Shown: positions 21,978-31,836, counted from the stretch's first letter. The stretch: 64,000 nt of DNA from Flavonifractor sp. An100 (GCF_002161175.1 NZ_NFMA01000009.1:1-64000), one strand, 5' to 3'. Numbers and translations: made by a program. The notes: generated by a model from the sequence alone, not told the origin.

Positions 21978-23504
21978 TTGAAAAAGATTCTTTACATTCT
22001 CTTTCACCGCTCTGTTTTCGTAGGGCTCTCTCTTTTGGCACAGATTGCAGCCCTTGGCCTCATGGTGGCGATTTTTTCTGAATATGCGGATAATTTTTAC
22101 TGGTTTTGCATCCTGGTGAGCGTCTTTGCCGCTTTAGCCATCATCAGCAGCCGAATGGAACCTGGCTATAAAATTGCCTGGCTACTGATCATCCTTCCCT
22201 TTCCAGTGTTTGGAGGAATCTTTTATCTGCTTATCGGCGGCGGTCACATCCCAAAACGTATTCAAAAGCGTATGCAGGGTATTCTTGAAAAATCTGCTTC
22301 TGCCCTGAAAGAGGATTTTAAGGCAGACGACCTACTCCCCTTGGGGGGAGACGCTGTGTGTCAGGCCAATTATCTGGAACGCTGCGCCGCCTGTCCCGCC
22401 TACACCAATACGGAAACAGAGTATTTTTCGTTGGGAGACTTGGCCTTTCCCCGGATGCTCCAGGAGCTGAAAAAAGCGGAACACTATATTTTCCTGGAAT
22501 ACTTTATCATCCAGCCCGGCCTGTTTTGGGACAGTATCCTGGCTATTTTGGAGGAGAAGGCTGCGCAAGGTGTGGAAGTGCGCCTAATTTATGATGATAT
22601 GGGGTGTATGTTTACCCTGCCCCGAGACTATGACCAGCAAATGGCGGCCAAAGGAATCCAATGCCGGGTATTTAACCGGTTTGTGCCAGTGATGTCCTTG
22701 CGCCTGAATAACCGGGACCACCGAAAGCTGATGATCATTGATGGAAAGGTCGGCTTTACCGGGGGAATCAATCTGGCCGACGAATATATCAACCTTCGCC
22801 AGCGCTTTGGGCACTGGAAAGATAGTGCCATCCTTTTGGAGGGAGACGCAGTCTGGTCCATGACGGTCATGTTTTTGACCATGTGGGACCACTGCTGCGG
22901 CTGGGACGAGGATTTTGACCGGTTTCGTCCCCCTGCTGCCCCTGTGCGCCCTTGGACCGGTTATGTCCAGCCCTATACCGACACTCCCTTGGATCGGGAA
23001 ACGGTTGGGCAGGCCGTCTATCTCAACATGATTGCCAAAGCTAAAAATTATATTTATATTACTACTCCCTATCTGGTCATCGATGTGGCCACAAACACTG
23101 CCCTTTGTAACGCAGCTAAGGCCGGCGTGGATGTGAGAATCATTACCCCCCACATCCCGGACAAACGCTATGTGTTCGAGGTTACCCGTGCCCACTATCC
23201 CCCTTTACTCAAGGCTGGCGTCAAAATTTATGAGTATAAGCCTGGATTTATCCACGCAAAAAACTTTGTGGTTGACGATCGATTTGCCACAGTAGGAACG
23301 GTCAATTTGGATTACCGCAGTCTGTTTCTCCACTTTGAGGATGGCGTATGGCTATGCGAGGCTCCCTGTATCCGGGATATCCGAGCTGACTTTGAAGCAA
23401 CCCTAAAACAGAGCGAATCCATCTCCTTACGCCGGTTTAAACATCTAAATATCCTCTTACAGATGTATCGCAGCATACTGCGGGTATTCGCTCCCCTTAT
23501 GTAA
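21978..23504 (+). CDS. cls: Cardiolipin synthase
   Basis: A 508-residue membrane phospholipase-D-type enzyme that condenses two phosphatidylglycerols to cardiolipin. Two to three N-terminal membrane segments span residues ~10-90. The two HKD motifs are H248-K250-D255 (HRKLMIIDGKVGFTGG) and H426-K428-D433 (HAKNFVVDDRFATVGT). It starts at TTG behind GGAGGT. It may share a transcript with the phosphodiesterase and ends at a strong terminator. Confidence 0.94.
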   Translation: MKKILYILFHRSVFVGLSLLAQIAALGLMVAIFSEYADNFYWFCILVSVFAALAIISSRMEPGYKIAWLLIILPFPVFGGIFYLLIGGGHIPKRIQKRMQGILEKSASALKEDFKADDLLPLGGDAVCQANYLERCAACPAYTNTETEYFSLGDLAFPRMLQELKKAEHYIFLEYFIIQPGLFWDSILAILEEKAAQGVEVRLIYDDMGCMFTLPRDYDQQMAAKGIQCRVFNRFVPVMSLRLNNRDHRKLMIIDGKVGFTGGINLADEYINLRQRFGHWKDSAILLEGDAVWSMTVMFLTMWDHCCGWDEDFDRFRPPAAPVRPWTGYVQPYTDTPLDRETVGQAVYLNMIAKAKNYIYITTPYLVIDVATNTALCNAAKAGVDVRIITPHIPDKRYVFEVTRAHYPPLLKAGVKIYEYKPGFIHAKNFVVDDRFATVGTVNLDYRSLFLHFEDGVWLCEAPCIRDIRADFEATLKQSESISLRRFKHLNILLQMYRSILRVFAPLM

Positions 23505-23505
23505 A

Positions 23506-23534
23506 AAAAGCCGCCGTCTGAGACGGCGGCTTTT
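23506..23534. terminator. Terminator after cls
   Basis: AAAAGCCGCCGTC and GACGGCGGCTTTT form a perfect stem, A- and T-flanked, so it can serve both cls and the convergent cysteine-rich gene. Confidence 0.9.
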
Positions 23535-23551
23535 GCAAGCCTAGTCAGTTC

Positions 23552-24394
23552 TCAGCAGCAACCGCAGCTGCGGGCCTCCTGATAGCTGTTTCCCTTGCAG
23601 GGCGTGCTGTTGGGCGGGAAAAATTCTCCCACAGGGAATTTGATTTTCCGGAACAATTCGCAGGGATCCTCCTGGCAGCCGCAACCGTCACAGGGGCACT
23701 CCTTCTCCGGCATACAGTAGTCGTATACTGGCATGAGCAGTTGGGTATCTCGTTCCAGACGAATGATGCTGAACTGCCCCAGGGTCACAAAGAGACGATG
23801 AGTGTCACCGCCTGTCACCAGTTCCTCCGGGAAACAGGACGCCACTGCATTGGGAATTTCGGTGTTTCCGCAATCACAGTGCCGGCACTCGCACACGTCC
23901 ATCAGCTTCATGCCCAGAATCAGAGGATCTACCGCCTCCACTACAGCGATAGGAGCATTGGTTCGAGGCAGCTGCTGAGGGTCACGACCACAGTCCGAAC
24001 CAGCAGATGCGAACACCTTCGCACTCCCCTCGCTACCAAACAGAATGACTCGCTTATCAAACACAGCAAGTCCGGTCACCTCTACAGGACGGGCAGTGCC
24101 GATAAACGCATCTGCGGTGATACGATAAAAATACCGCACATCCACCGTGTAAAAACCTCGATTAAAGCAAACCGGCTCAACATCGATGTACGAGTACAGC
24201 AGTTCGGCGCATCCTGCCTTCACAGACATTGCCCGGTCAAGGACCTCCTGTGAACCGCGGGTGGGGTAAACCCTCAAATCTTCGATACAGTCTTTATCTT
24301 TACATGAATCGAAAATTTTTCTTGTGTGTATACATACGGCCTCCCGGATGCTGCGCTCCTCATTCACGGGGCCGGGTACGACCATTTCTGGCAT
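23552..24394 (-). CDS. Cysteine-rich protein, possible spore-coat component
   Basis: 280 residues from ATG at 24394, nine bases after AGGAGGG; the upstream extension is non-coding. About twenty cysteines: some in the first third (CKDKDC), a CECRHCDCG cluster mid-protein, ECPCDGCGCQEDPC near the end, and a terminal CGCC. There is no signal peptide. Such proteins in spore-forming Clostridia often belong to coat or exosporium layers. That role is inferred from composition only; a metal-binding function is the alternative. Confidence 0.6.
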   Translation of the reverse strand: MPEMVVPGPVNEERSIREAVCIHTRKIFDSCKDKDCIEDLRVYPTRGSQEVLDRAMSVKAGCAELLYSYIDVEPVCFNRGFYTVDVRYFYRITADAFIGTARPVEVTGLAVFDKRVILFGSEGSAKVFASAGSDCGRDPQQLPRTNAPIAVVEAVDPLILGMKLMDVCECRHCDCGNTEIPNAVASCFPEELVTGGDTHRLFVTLGQFSIIRLERDTQLLMPVYDYCMPEKECPCDGCGCQEDPCELFRKIKFPVGEFFPPNSTPCKGNSYQEARSCGCC

Positions 24395-24529
24395 ATGGTT
24401 CCCTCCTAAATATATTGGGTGACGTGGGCGGTTTTCCCGCCCGATTTGGTTCTGCTTACACCTCATCTTATGACCCATATCGGATTTGGTGTCAGGAGCG
24501 CCTTGTCCTCTTCTTTTCCGCTTTTGCTC

Positions 24530-24558
24530 TTGCGGCTTTTTTCAATCCGCGTTATAAT
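24530..24558 (+). promoter_or_regulatory. Promoter for the DUF4364 gene
   Basis: TTGCGG (24530-24535), 17-base spacer, TATAAT (24553-24558). Confidence 0.8.
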
Positions 24559-24598
24559 AAATGCCAGACCAGACGCCTGACCAGAAAGGAGCGTTTTC

Positions 24599-25144
24599 AT
24601 GGCCCCAGTGGGATTTATTCAAAATGAATTGGACCTTAAGCTCTTGGTCCTGTATATCATGGCCCGTGCCGCCGGTCCCATCACCTTTTTGCAGCTGTTG
24701 GAGTTGGCCTTATGTGATGCCGGGGTAGATTACTTCTCCCTCACACAAGCGGTGGACCATATGGTGGAAACCGGCCAGCTCTCCAAGGAGGACGATCGCT
24801 ACACCATTACAGACAAAGGGCGGCGCAACAGCGAGATCTGTCAGAGCAGCCTGCCCTACTCGGTGCGCATGCACTGCGATGAAAACCTGGTCAAGGTCAA
24901 CGAGGCCCTGCGACGGGAAGCCCAGATCCAAAGCCGCATCGAGGACAATCCGGATGGCACCTGTACCCTCCACCTGGGGTTCCACGACGTGGGCAGCCCT
25001 CTCCTGGAGCTGTCCCTTCTGGTCCCCGGCCGTCCTCAGGCGATCGCCATGTCTCATCAGTTTCAAACTAATCCGTCTGGCATATATCATTCCATGATTT
25101 CTCTTCTCAGCACACCAGAACCCAGAAAGGAGAATGTACCTTGA
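24599..25144 (+). CDS. DUF4364 winged-helix protein
   Basis: 181 residues. The N-terminal ~80 residues form a winged-helix-like domain (LLVLYIMARAAGPITFLQLLELAL, YFSLTQAVDHMVETGQL, YTITDKG), and a small beta-rich domain follows. This is the DUF4364 family of Firmicutes, presumed regulators of unknown target. Its stop overlaps the next start (TTGA), so the two genes are coupled. Confidence 0.85.
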   Translation: MAPVGFIQNELDLKLLVLYIMARAAGPITFLQLLELALCDAGVDYFSLTQAVDHMVETGQLSKEDDRYTITDKGRRNSEICQSSLPYSVRMHCDENLVKVNEALRREAQIQSRIEDNPDGTCTLHLGFHDVGSPLLELSLLVPGRPQAIAMSHQFQTNPSGIYHSMISLLSTPEPRKENVP

Positions 25145-25611
25145 GACGTTCAGACCGTGAACAAAGCCTGGAATTTTCTCTTGCTCTCATTGACCGCTGT
25201 TCCCACGGCGTGGCCGCATTGTCAACTGGAGAAGATACTCCTTACTGTCTTCCCCTCTCTTTCGTGCGGGTTGACAACTGCCTGTACTTTCACAGTGCCC
25301 GACAGGGCCGCAAGGTGGATTTGTTGCGCGCCAACCCCAGGATATGTATTACATTTGTGGGCGAGGACACCCCTGCTTTCGTGCCGCCCGCCATGTACAC
25401 CACCTATTATCAGTCAGTGATTGTCACCGGAACCGTCTTGGAGGTGACCGATCCCCAGGAAAAAACAGCCGCTTTGCATGCTTTATGTGAGAGGCTTACT
25501 CCCAATGATATGGATGCCTTCCCGGCTGCCGTGGAAAAGAGTCTGGCGGTCACCGCCATTTGGAAGGTAGAGATGGACCACATTTCTGGAAAAGCAAAAT
25601 TGAAACATTGA
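25141..25611 (+). CDS. Pyridoxamine 5'-phosphate oxidase-like flavin protein
   Basis: 156 residues of the NimA-like branch of the FMN-binding split-barrel family: GVAALSTGEDTPYCLPLSFV, the LYFHSARQGRKVDLLRANP segment with its GRK phosphate contact, and CITFVGED. It probably binds FMN and reduces small substrates or detoxifies nitro compounds; the true substrate is unknown. It starts at TTG overlapping the DUF4364 stop. Confidence 0.82.
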   Translation: MRRSDREQSLEFSLALIDRCSHGVAALSTGEDTPYCLPLSFVRVDNCLYFHSARQGRKVDLLRANPRICITFVGEDTPAFVPPAMYTTYYQSVIVTGTVLEVTDPQEKTAALHALCERLTPNDMDAFPAAVEKSLAVTAIWKVEMDHISGKAKLKH

Positions 25612-25657
25612 CCTTATCCGTTTATTCAGCTGTCTGTTTTCCATACAGGCAGCTTTT

Positions 25658-27052
25658 TTATCCCATTAAACGGGCCAATCTCTCCAGCGCAGGGGCCAGA
25701 TTTTCCAAGTCCACCCCAGGGTAGTTTACCACCAGCGTATGGGGCAGGCCAGATTCCGGCTCCCGCTGATAGTGAGAGAGGAAGGACAACCGGATCCCCT
25801 GGGCAGCTGCCTGTTGTTCCAAGTCCCAATCCTCCAGTTTGGTATCCAAGCGCAGCAGAAAATGAAGCCCTGCGTCCGCCCCCAGAATCTGGCATCGTTT
25901 TCCCAGAGCGCTTTCCTGGATGGTCTGTAAAACCGCGTCCCTTCGTCCCCGATAATAGACTCGCATCCGGTTGACATGGGACTCAAAATGCCCCTCATTT
26001 AAAAAATGAGCCAGGGTGTACTGCTCCATCGCCGGGACGGTGCAGGCATAAAAGCCCAGACGGTGCTGATAAAGCTCCAGCAGTGAGTGGGGCAGCACCA
26101 TATAGCTGATCCGCAGAGAGGGAGCCAGAGAGCGGGAAAAGGTGTTCATATAGATGACCCGCTCTCCCCGGTCAATGCTTTGCAAGGTAGGGATGGGGCG
26201 TCCTGTGAACCGAAATTCACTGTCGTAGTCATCTTCGATGATATAGCGCCCTTCCTGCTCCCTCGCCCAGGAGAGGAGCATCTGTCGCCGGGCAATAGGC
26301 ATAACCGCTCCTGTGGGGAACTGATGATTGGGAGAGATATGCAGCACATCCACCTCTTGCCGTTCCACCGCATCTGGTTGCGCCCCTTGCTGATCCACCG
26401 GTATACTGAGGCAGGATGCTCCGTTGAGCTGGTAGATACGGGGCGCTTTGGAATAGCTGGGATCCTCCACCCCATATACCTGCTCCCGACCCAATAGCTG
26501 AACAATTAAATTATATAAATACTCCGTTCCTGCTCCCACCACGATCTGCTCCGGAAGAACGGAAATTCCCCGGTATTGATACACGTGCCGGGCAATGGCC
26601 TGGCGAAGTTCCGATACCCCGTTGTGGGGCATGGACCGCAGCAGAGCCTCCCCCTGTTCGCTGAGCACCCTACGCATCAGCCTAGCCCACACCGAAAAGG
26701 GAAAGCCTTCCGTCCCGCTTCCACTCCCTTTCAAGTCCAGCAGCCACTGGCGCTCCTCCTCCCGACGAGATGGGCGAGGAATCGCCCCGTTGATTGTCCG
26801 ATGCTCCGGTTGCACCTGATTGACAAAATACCCTCTCTTCTCTTCCGACCGCAAATATCCCTCCGCAGTCAGCTGGGCGTAAGCGTTTTCCACCGTCACC
26901 ACCGCCACCTCCAAATGCTTTGCCAGCGCACGCTTGGATGGCAGCTTTTCCCCCGCTTTGATTCGTCCGGCCAGAATATCCTCTTTCATACAGCGGTACA
27001 AATAATCATACCGGGCCAAATTTCCCCGGTCAGTTAAATCATAAGTCAGCAT
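25658..27052 (-). CDS. MocR/GabR-type regulator with aminotransferase-like domain
   Basis: 464 residues. A GntR winged helix at 12-78 (LPSKRALAKHLEVAVVTVENAYAQL) is joined to a fold-I aminotransferase-like domain with PNHQFPTG and IIEDDYDSEFR. At the position of the PLP Schiff-base lysine, the usual TFSK is TFSRS, so the residue is Arg307 and no lysine is near. If the alignment is right, the protein may bind PLP without an internal aldimine. It is divergent from an ECF S-component, an arrangement typical of PdxR with a pyridoxine transporter. Confidence 0.85.
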   Translation of the reverse strand: MLTYDLTDRGNLARYDYLYRCMKEDILAGRIKAGEKLPSKRALAKHLEVAVVTVENAYAQLTAEGYLRSEEKRGYFVNQVQPEHRTINGAIPRPSRREEERQWLLDLKGSGSGTEGFPFSVWARLMRRVLSEQGEALLRSMPHNGVSELRQAIARHVYQYRGISVLPEQIVVGAGTEYLYNLIVQLLGREQVYGVEDPSYSKAPRIYQLNGASCLSIPVDQQGAQPDAVERQEVDVLHISPNHQFPTGAVMPIARRQMLLSWAREQEGRYIIEDDYDSEFRFTGRPIPTLQSIDRGERVIYMNTFSRSLAPSLRISYMVLPHSLLELYQHRLGFYACTVPAMEQYTLAHFLNEGHFESHVNRMRVYYRGRRDAVLQTIQESALGKRCQILGADAGLHFLLRLDTKLEDWDLEQQAAAQGIRLSFLSHYQREPESGLPHTLVVNYPGVDLENLAPALERLARLMG

Positions 27053-27087
27053 GGCCCCTCCATCTGGTCTTATAAAATAATATCAAA

Positions 27088-27117
27088 TTGGCCCTTTCTT
27101 TCATGCCAGATTATATT
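27088..27117 (+). promoter_or_regulatory. Promoter of the ECF S-component
   Basis: TTGGCC (27088-27093) and TATATT (27112-27117) at 18 bases in the divergent intergenic region, where the MocR regulator would be expected to bind. Confidence 0.5.
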
Positions 27118-27191
27118 AAAATACAAGCTACGGAAAATAGCAAGAAAAATGTTCGGAATAAACCCTGGAAACAAAAAGGAGTGTACTCTCT

Positions 27192-27698
27192 ATGGCCGAT
27201 CAGAAAATCAAAAAGCTAGTTCAGGCTGCGCTATTTGCAGCTTTGTGTACCGTCATGACGCTCGTGGTTCAAATTCCCTCCCCAATGCAAGGGTATGTCA
27301 ACTTAGGGGACTGCGCGGTTCTGCTCTCCGCCTGGATTCTGGGTCCCTTGTATGGCGGAGCAGCTGCCGGTATCGGCTCTATGTTGGCAGATTTGTTCGG
27401 CTACGCCCACTATGCCCCCGGCACACTGGTGATCAAATTTACTATGGCGGTGGCAGCCGCCCTTCTCTTCCGTGGGCTACGCAAGCATAACCTACTACTG
27501 GCTCAGGGACTCAGCGGAGTGGTTAGCGGCGCCATCCTTGTAACTGGATACTTTGCCTATGCCTGCTTATGGCTGGGAAAGGGCTGGGCGGCCGCTGCAT
27601 CCATCCCGGGAAATATTGTGCAGGCGATCTTTGGGCTGATTGCCGCTACTCTCGTGTACGCCGCCTTGAACCGCAGCCGGGCTCTGGCACACATCTGA
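27192..27698 (+). CDS. ECF transporter S component
   Basis: 168 residues, about six membrane helices, beginning MADQKIKKLVQAALFAALCTVMT, the usual S-component start. The loop ALAGxx-type contact with the T component is represented by helices rich in small residues (GGAAAGIGSMLADLFGY). It provides the vitamin-binding subunit of an energy-coupling-factor importer; the energising module must be encoded elsewhere. The divergent MocR suggests a vitamin B6-type substrate, an inference from context only. Confidence 0.85.
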   Translation: MADQKIKKLVQAALFAALCTVMTLVVQIPSPMQGYVNLGDCAVLLSAWILGPLYGGAAAGIGSMLADLFGYAHYAPGTLVIKFTMAVAAALLFRGLRKHNLLLAQGLSGVVSGAILVTGYFAYACLWLGKGWAAAASIPGNIVQAIFGLIAATLVYAALNRSRALAHI

Positions 27699-27707
27699 AT
27701 CTATTCT

Positions 27708-27746
27708 AAAAAAACGAGCTTCCCCACCGGGGAAGCTCGTTTTTTC
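27708..27746. terminator. Bidirectional terminator
   Basis: AAAACGAGCTTCCCC and GGGGAAGCTCGTTTT form a perfect stem with A6 and T6 flanks, between the convergent ECF and dnaE genes. Confidence 0.92.
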
Positions 27747-27752
27747 CTTGTC

Positions 27753-30700
27753 CTATTGAATCACTACATTTTCTTCTCCCAGCCGCTCCTTTAAATCCTC
27801 AATCAACAACGGGTGAAGCTGACAACGGGTTCCCACTCGCTTTTTGCAATCCTCAAAATACAAGATTGCCTGGCTCTCTCCCGGGAAAAAGGACAGAGCC
27901 AGCCGAACCTTTCGCAGACGCGGGTCCTCCCGGTTAGGGAAACGGAGATACAGCTTCTGACTTCCAGCTGCCACCGCTTCTGCATCCAGGTCATTGAGGG
28001 GACGAATGGAATCTGCCATCAGCTGGGGTTCCTTTTCATCCCGGACCGAAATCTTTCCGCTGACCAAAATCGCGCTGTTTTCCCGAATATAGCTCCCGCT
28101 TTCATCCAGTACCCGGGAGAAGCACAGCAGCTCCATGGCGCCAGTGTCGTCTTCCAGGTTGACATAAGCCATTAGCGTGTTGGACCGGGTGGTACGGGTC
28201 CGGTAGGTAGTGACCATGCCGGCTATGGTGACCCGCTGCTCATCCCGATACTGCTGGGGCCCCTCCTCCCGGTCAAAGTCTGATAAAATGGAACCGATGG
28301 TCACGGCCCCCCGCTGCCGTGCTGCCTCCCGGTATTGGTCCATGGGATGGCCGGAGAGATAGAGGCCTGTGGTCTCCTTCTCCATACTCATCAGCTCCTG
28401 AGGACTGTACTCAGGTAAGTCGGGGAGATGGAGGGCTGGCAGGGGGCTTGGGGATTCCTCTCCCCCACCAAAACCGAACAGGTCCAACTGGCCCTCCACA
28501 TTCCGCTTACGGCTGGCGGCAATTCCATCCAATACCTGACCATAAACCTGCATCAGTTGTGACCGGTGGCAGCCCATTCGGTCAAAGGCTCCGGATTTGA
28601 TGAGACTTTCCACTACTCTCCGGTTTAAGTCCTGGTCGAACATCCGGTCGCAGAAGTCCATAAATCCTGTAAAGGCTCCACCCTTTTCACGCTCTGACAG
28701 CAGGCCGGTTATAAAGGATCGGCCCACGCCCTTCAGGGCAACCAATCCAAATCGGATTCCTTCTCCCACTACCGTGAAGTCGGCGTCCGACTCATTGATG
28801 TCAGGGGGCAGCAACTGGATGCCCATGCTCCGGCACTCGGCGATATATTCTGCCACCTTTTCGGTGGAATCCAGCACCGATGTAAGAAGGGCGGCCATAT
28901 ACTCCTTGGGATGGTGGCACTTAAACCAGGCAGTCTGATAGGCCACGATGGCGTAACAAACCGCATGGGCCTTATTAAAGGCGTAGTTGGCAAAGTCATA
29001 AATCTCATCGTAGATGCTCTGGGCCACGCTCTCCGGAATCCCTTTGGCGGCACACCCGGCAATATTGCGGGAGGGATCGCCGTGGAGAAATGCCTCCCGT
29101 TCCCGTTCAATATCCTTGACCTTCTTTTTGGACATGGCACGGCGCACCATATCAGCCTGTCCCAGAGAGTAGCCGCCCAGCTGCTGGAAAATTTGAATCA
29201 CCTGCTCCTGGTAGACGATGCAGCCATAGGTGTTGGACAGGATGGGGATCAGGGATGGATGCTTATAGGTGATCTTGTCTGGATTCTGCTTACAGGCGAT
29301 GAAACGGGGAATGGATTCCATGGGGCCGGGACGGTACAGAGCAATAATCGCGGTGATATCTTCAATGTTCTGAGGCTTGAGTCCCAGACAAACTCCTGTC
29401 ATTCCGGTGGATTCCATTTGGAACACCCCGGCGGTGCGCCCCTCCGACAACATGGCCATAGTAGCTGGGTCATTCTCCGGAATATCATGCAATGTAAAGT
29501 TAGGTTCCTTGCCACGAACCATCTTGACCGCATCATCTAAAATGGTCAGGTTGCGCAGGCCCAAAAAGTCCATTTTTAGCAGTCCCAGCTCTTCCAGGGT
29601 GGTCATGATATACTGCGTGACCGGCAGGCCGTCATTGGTAGCCAGAGGGACGTAGTCACAGACCGGCCGGCTGGTAATGACCACTCCCGCCGCGTGGGTT
29701 GAGGTGTTCCGGGGCATCCCCTCAATGGCCATGGCGGTATCAATGAGCTTTTTAATGCGGGGGTCCCCATCATAGGCATCCTTCAGCTGCTTGGACAGCT
29801 TTAGCGACTCCTCCAGGGTGATATGAAGGTTGCCCGGCCCGCTGGGAATCAGCTTGGCCAGCGCATCCACCTCAGCATAGGGGAAATTGAGCACCCGGCC
29901 CACATCCCGCACAGACCCTCGGGCAGCCATGGTGCCGAAGGTAACAATTTGGGCCACATGGTCTGCCCCGTATTTTCGGTTTACATAATCAATAACCTCT
30001 TGCCGCCTCCGGATGCAAAAGTCAATGTCAATATCGGGCATGGACACCCGCTCAGGGTTGAGAAACCGTTCGAAGTAGAGGTTATACTTCATAGGCTCCA
30101 CATCGGTGATGTTCAGACAGTAGGATACCATAGAGCCTGCGGCAGAGCCACGCCCCGGACCGACCGGGATGCCGTTTCCTTTGGCAAAGGCGATGAAGTC
30201 AGACACAATGAGGAAGTAGTCCACAAACCCCATCTTTCGAATCATGTCCATCTCATAGCGAAGCTGCTTGCGGTACTCCTCTTTGCCCTCAGGATAGCGG
30301 CGGGCAAAGCCGTCCATACACAGCTTCTCAAAATAGGCGTCCCCGTCGGTATACCCTTCCGGCAGCGTAAAGTGGGGCAGGTGGTACTTGCCGAACTGGA
30401 ACTCCACATTACATAGCTGGGCAATCTTGGCCGTATTCTCCAAAGCCTCCGGGTAGTTGGGGAAAAGAGCGGCCATCTCCTCCTCCGACTTGACATAGAA
30501 CTCTTGGGTCTCAAACTTCATCCGCCCCGGGTCTTCCAACAGCTTTCCTGTCTGGATGCACATGAGAATGTCCTGCATCTCTGCATCTTCCCGGCGCAGA
30601 TAATGGGCGTCGTTGGTGGCGATCAGGGGTATTCCGGTCTCCTCGTGGATGCGCACAAGTCCAGCGTTGACCTGTTTCTGGGCGGCAATGCCGTGGTCCT

Positions 30701-31229
30701 GTAGCTCCAGGTAGTAACCGTCCTCCCCGAACAGCTCCCGCATTTCCAGCGCCACACTCTTGGCCTGTTCATATTCCCCTGCCATCAGCAACCGGGGCAG
30801 CTCGCCCCCCAAGCAGGCAGAGCAGGCGATCAGTCCGCCGCAGTGCTCCCGCAGCAGATCCATGTCAATGCGGGGCTTGATATAAAAGCCCTCCAGAAAG
30901 GCCTGGGATACCATGTAGGACAGATTCCGGTATCCCTCCTCATTCCGACATAGCAGCACCAGATGGCGGGATTCCGCGTCAAACTCATGGACCTTTTGGA
31001 AGCGGGTCCGGCCCCTGGGAGCCACATAGACCTCACAGCCAATAATCGGCTTGATCCCTTCCGCTTTACAGGCCCGGTAGAAGTCGATGACTCCGTACAT
31101 CACCCCGTGATCAGTGATGGCTACCGCCTCCTGGCCCAGCTCCTTGACCCGTTCCACCAGCTTTTTGATGCGACAGGCCCCGTCCAGGAGGGAGAACTCG
31201 GTATGCAGATGTAGATGGACAAAGGACAT
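27753..31229 (-). CDS. dnaE: DNA polymerase III alpha subunit (DnaE)
   Basis: 1158 residues from ATG at 31229 behind GGGGAGGAG; the frame extends to 31271 without a site. The PHP domain opens with FVHLHLHTEFSLLDG. The polymerase core carries GPGRGSAAGS and the catalytic MPDIDIDF. A helix-hairpin-helix region and an OB-fold (VTIAGMVTTYRT) follow, ending in a tau-binding-type tail. It is the replicative polymerase of the DnaE type; a PolC gene is not in the window. Confidence 0.97.
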   Translation of the reverse strand: MSFVHLHLHTEFSLLDGACRIKKLVERVKELGQEAVAITDHGVMYGVIDFYRACKAEGIKPIIGCEVYVAPRGRTRFQKVHEFDAESRHLVLLCRNEEGYRNLSYMVSQAFLEGFYIKPRIDMDLLREHCGGLIACSACLGGELPRLLMAGEYEQAKSVALEMRELFGEDGYYLELQDHGIAAQKQVNAGLVRIHEETGIPLIATNDAHYLRREDAEMQDILMCIQTGKLLEDPGRMKFETQEFYVKSEEEMAALFPNYPEALENTAKIAQLCNVEFQFGKYHLPHFTLPEGYTDGDAYFEKLCMDGFARRYPEGKEEYRKQLRYEMDMIRKMGFVDYFLIVSDFIAFAKGNGIPVGPGRGSAAGSMVSYCLNITDVEPMKYNLYFERFLNPERVSMPDIDIDFCIRRRQEVIDYVNRKYGADHVAQIVTFGTMAARGSVRDVGRVLNFPYAEVDALAKLIPSGPGNLHITLEESLKLSKQLKDAYDGDPRIKKLIDTAMAIEGMPRNTSTHAAGVVITSRPVCDYVPLATNDGLPVTQYIMTTLEELGLLKMDFLGLRNLTILDDAVKMVRGKEPNFTLHDIPENDPATMAMLSEGRTAGVFQMESTGMTGVCLGLKPQNIEDITAIIALYRPGPMESIPRFIACKQNPDKITYKHPSLIPILSNTYGCIVYQEQVIQIFQQLGGYSLGQADMVRRAMSKKKVKDIEREREAFLHGDPSRNIAGCAAKGIPESVAQSIYDEIYDFANYAFNKAHAVCYAIVAYQTAWFKCHHPKEYMAALLTSVLDSTEKVAEYIAECRSMGIQLLPPDINESDADFTVVGEGIRFGLVALKGVGRSFITGLLSEREKGGAFTGFMDFCDRMFDQDLNRRVVESLIKSGAFDRMGCHRSQLMQVYGQVLDGIAASRKRNVEGQLDLFGFGGGEESPSPLPALHLPDLPEYSPQELMSMEKETTGLYLSGHPMDQYREAARQRGAVTIGSILSDFDREEGPQQYRDEQRVTIAGMVTTYRTRTTRSNTLMAYVNLEDDTGAMELLCFSRVLDESGSYIRENSAILVSGKISVRDEKEPQLMADSIRPLNDLDAEAVAAGSQKLYLRFPNREDPRLRKVRLALSFFPGESQAILYFEDCKKRVGTRCQLHPLLIEDLKERLGEENVVIQ

Positions 31230-31311
31230 AGATGCTCCTCCCCAGCTTGGATGTGCCCCAATGAATGTCAACCCGTGGGCTATTCTGTTCGTGCTTACTT
31301 TCTTCTTTTAT

Positions 31312-31803
31312 TCAGTCATCTGACTGCTCCGCTGCCCGTTCCAGGGTCTCTCCCGTTAGGCGATATACTGTCCACTCATCCATGGGGACAGCTTCCATCC
31401 GTTTGGTGTAGAAATCGATGGAAGGCTTGTTCCAGTCCAGACAGGACCACTCCAGTCTTCCGCAGCCCCGTTCCACTGTGATACGGGCCAGTTCCTTCAG
31501 CAAAGCCTTACCATATCCCTTCCCTCTCTCCTCCGGCCACACCAGCAAATCCTCTAGGTAGATGCCTGCCCGGCCAAGGAAGGTGGAGAAATTATGGAAA
31601 AAGAGGGCCATTCCCACCTCTCTTTCCCGATCCACGGCGAAGATCACCTCCGCCTTTTTCTTTTCAAACAACCACTCCCGCAAAATCTCCGGGGTCGCCA
31701 CCACTTGGTCAGACATGTGCTCATACTCGGCCAGGGAGCGGATAAAGGACAAGATTAACCCCTCGTCCCCAGGGACAGCAGCACGAAAGGTACAAACAGC
31801 CAT
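31312..31803 (-). CDS. GNAT-family N-acetyltransferase
   Basis: 163 residues with the acetyl-CoA loop PEERGKGYGKALLKEL and the upstream ALFFHNFSTFLGRAGIYLEDLLV segment, close to spermine/diamine-type acetyltransferases. The C-terminal NKPSIDFYTKRMEA motif fits that branch. Polyamine or small-amine substrate is a guess. It is separated from dnaE by ~80 bases and likely forms its own unit. Confidence 0.88.
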   Translation of the reverse strand: MAVCTFRAAVPGDEGLILSFIRSLAEYEHMSDQVVATPEILREWLFEKKKAEVIFAVDREREVGMALFFHNFSTFLGRAGIYLEDLLVWPEERGKGYGKALLKELARITVERGCGRLEWSCLDWNKPSIDFYTKRMEAVPMDEWTVYRLTGETLERAAEQSDD

Positions 31804-31836
31804 GGAATAAACTCCTTTTCTTTCTTTGGTCGGTCT

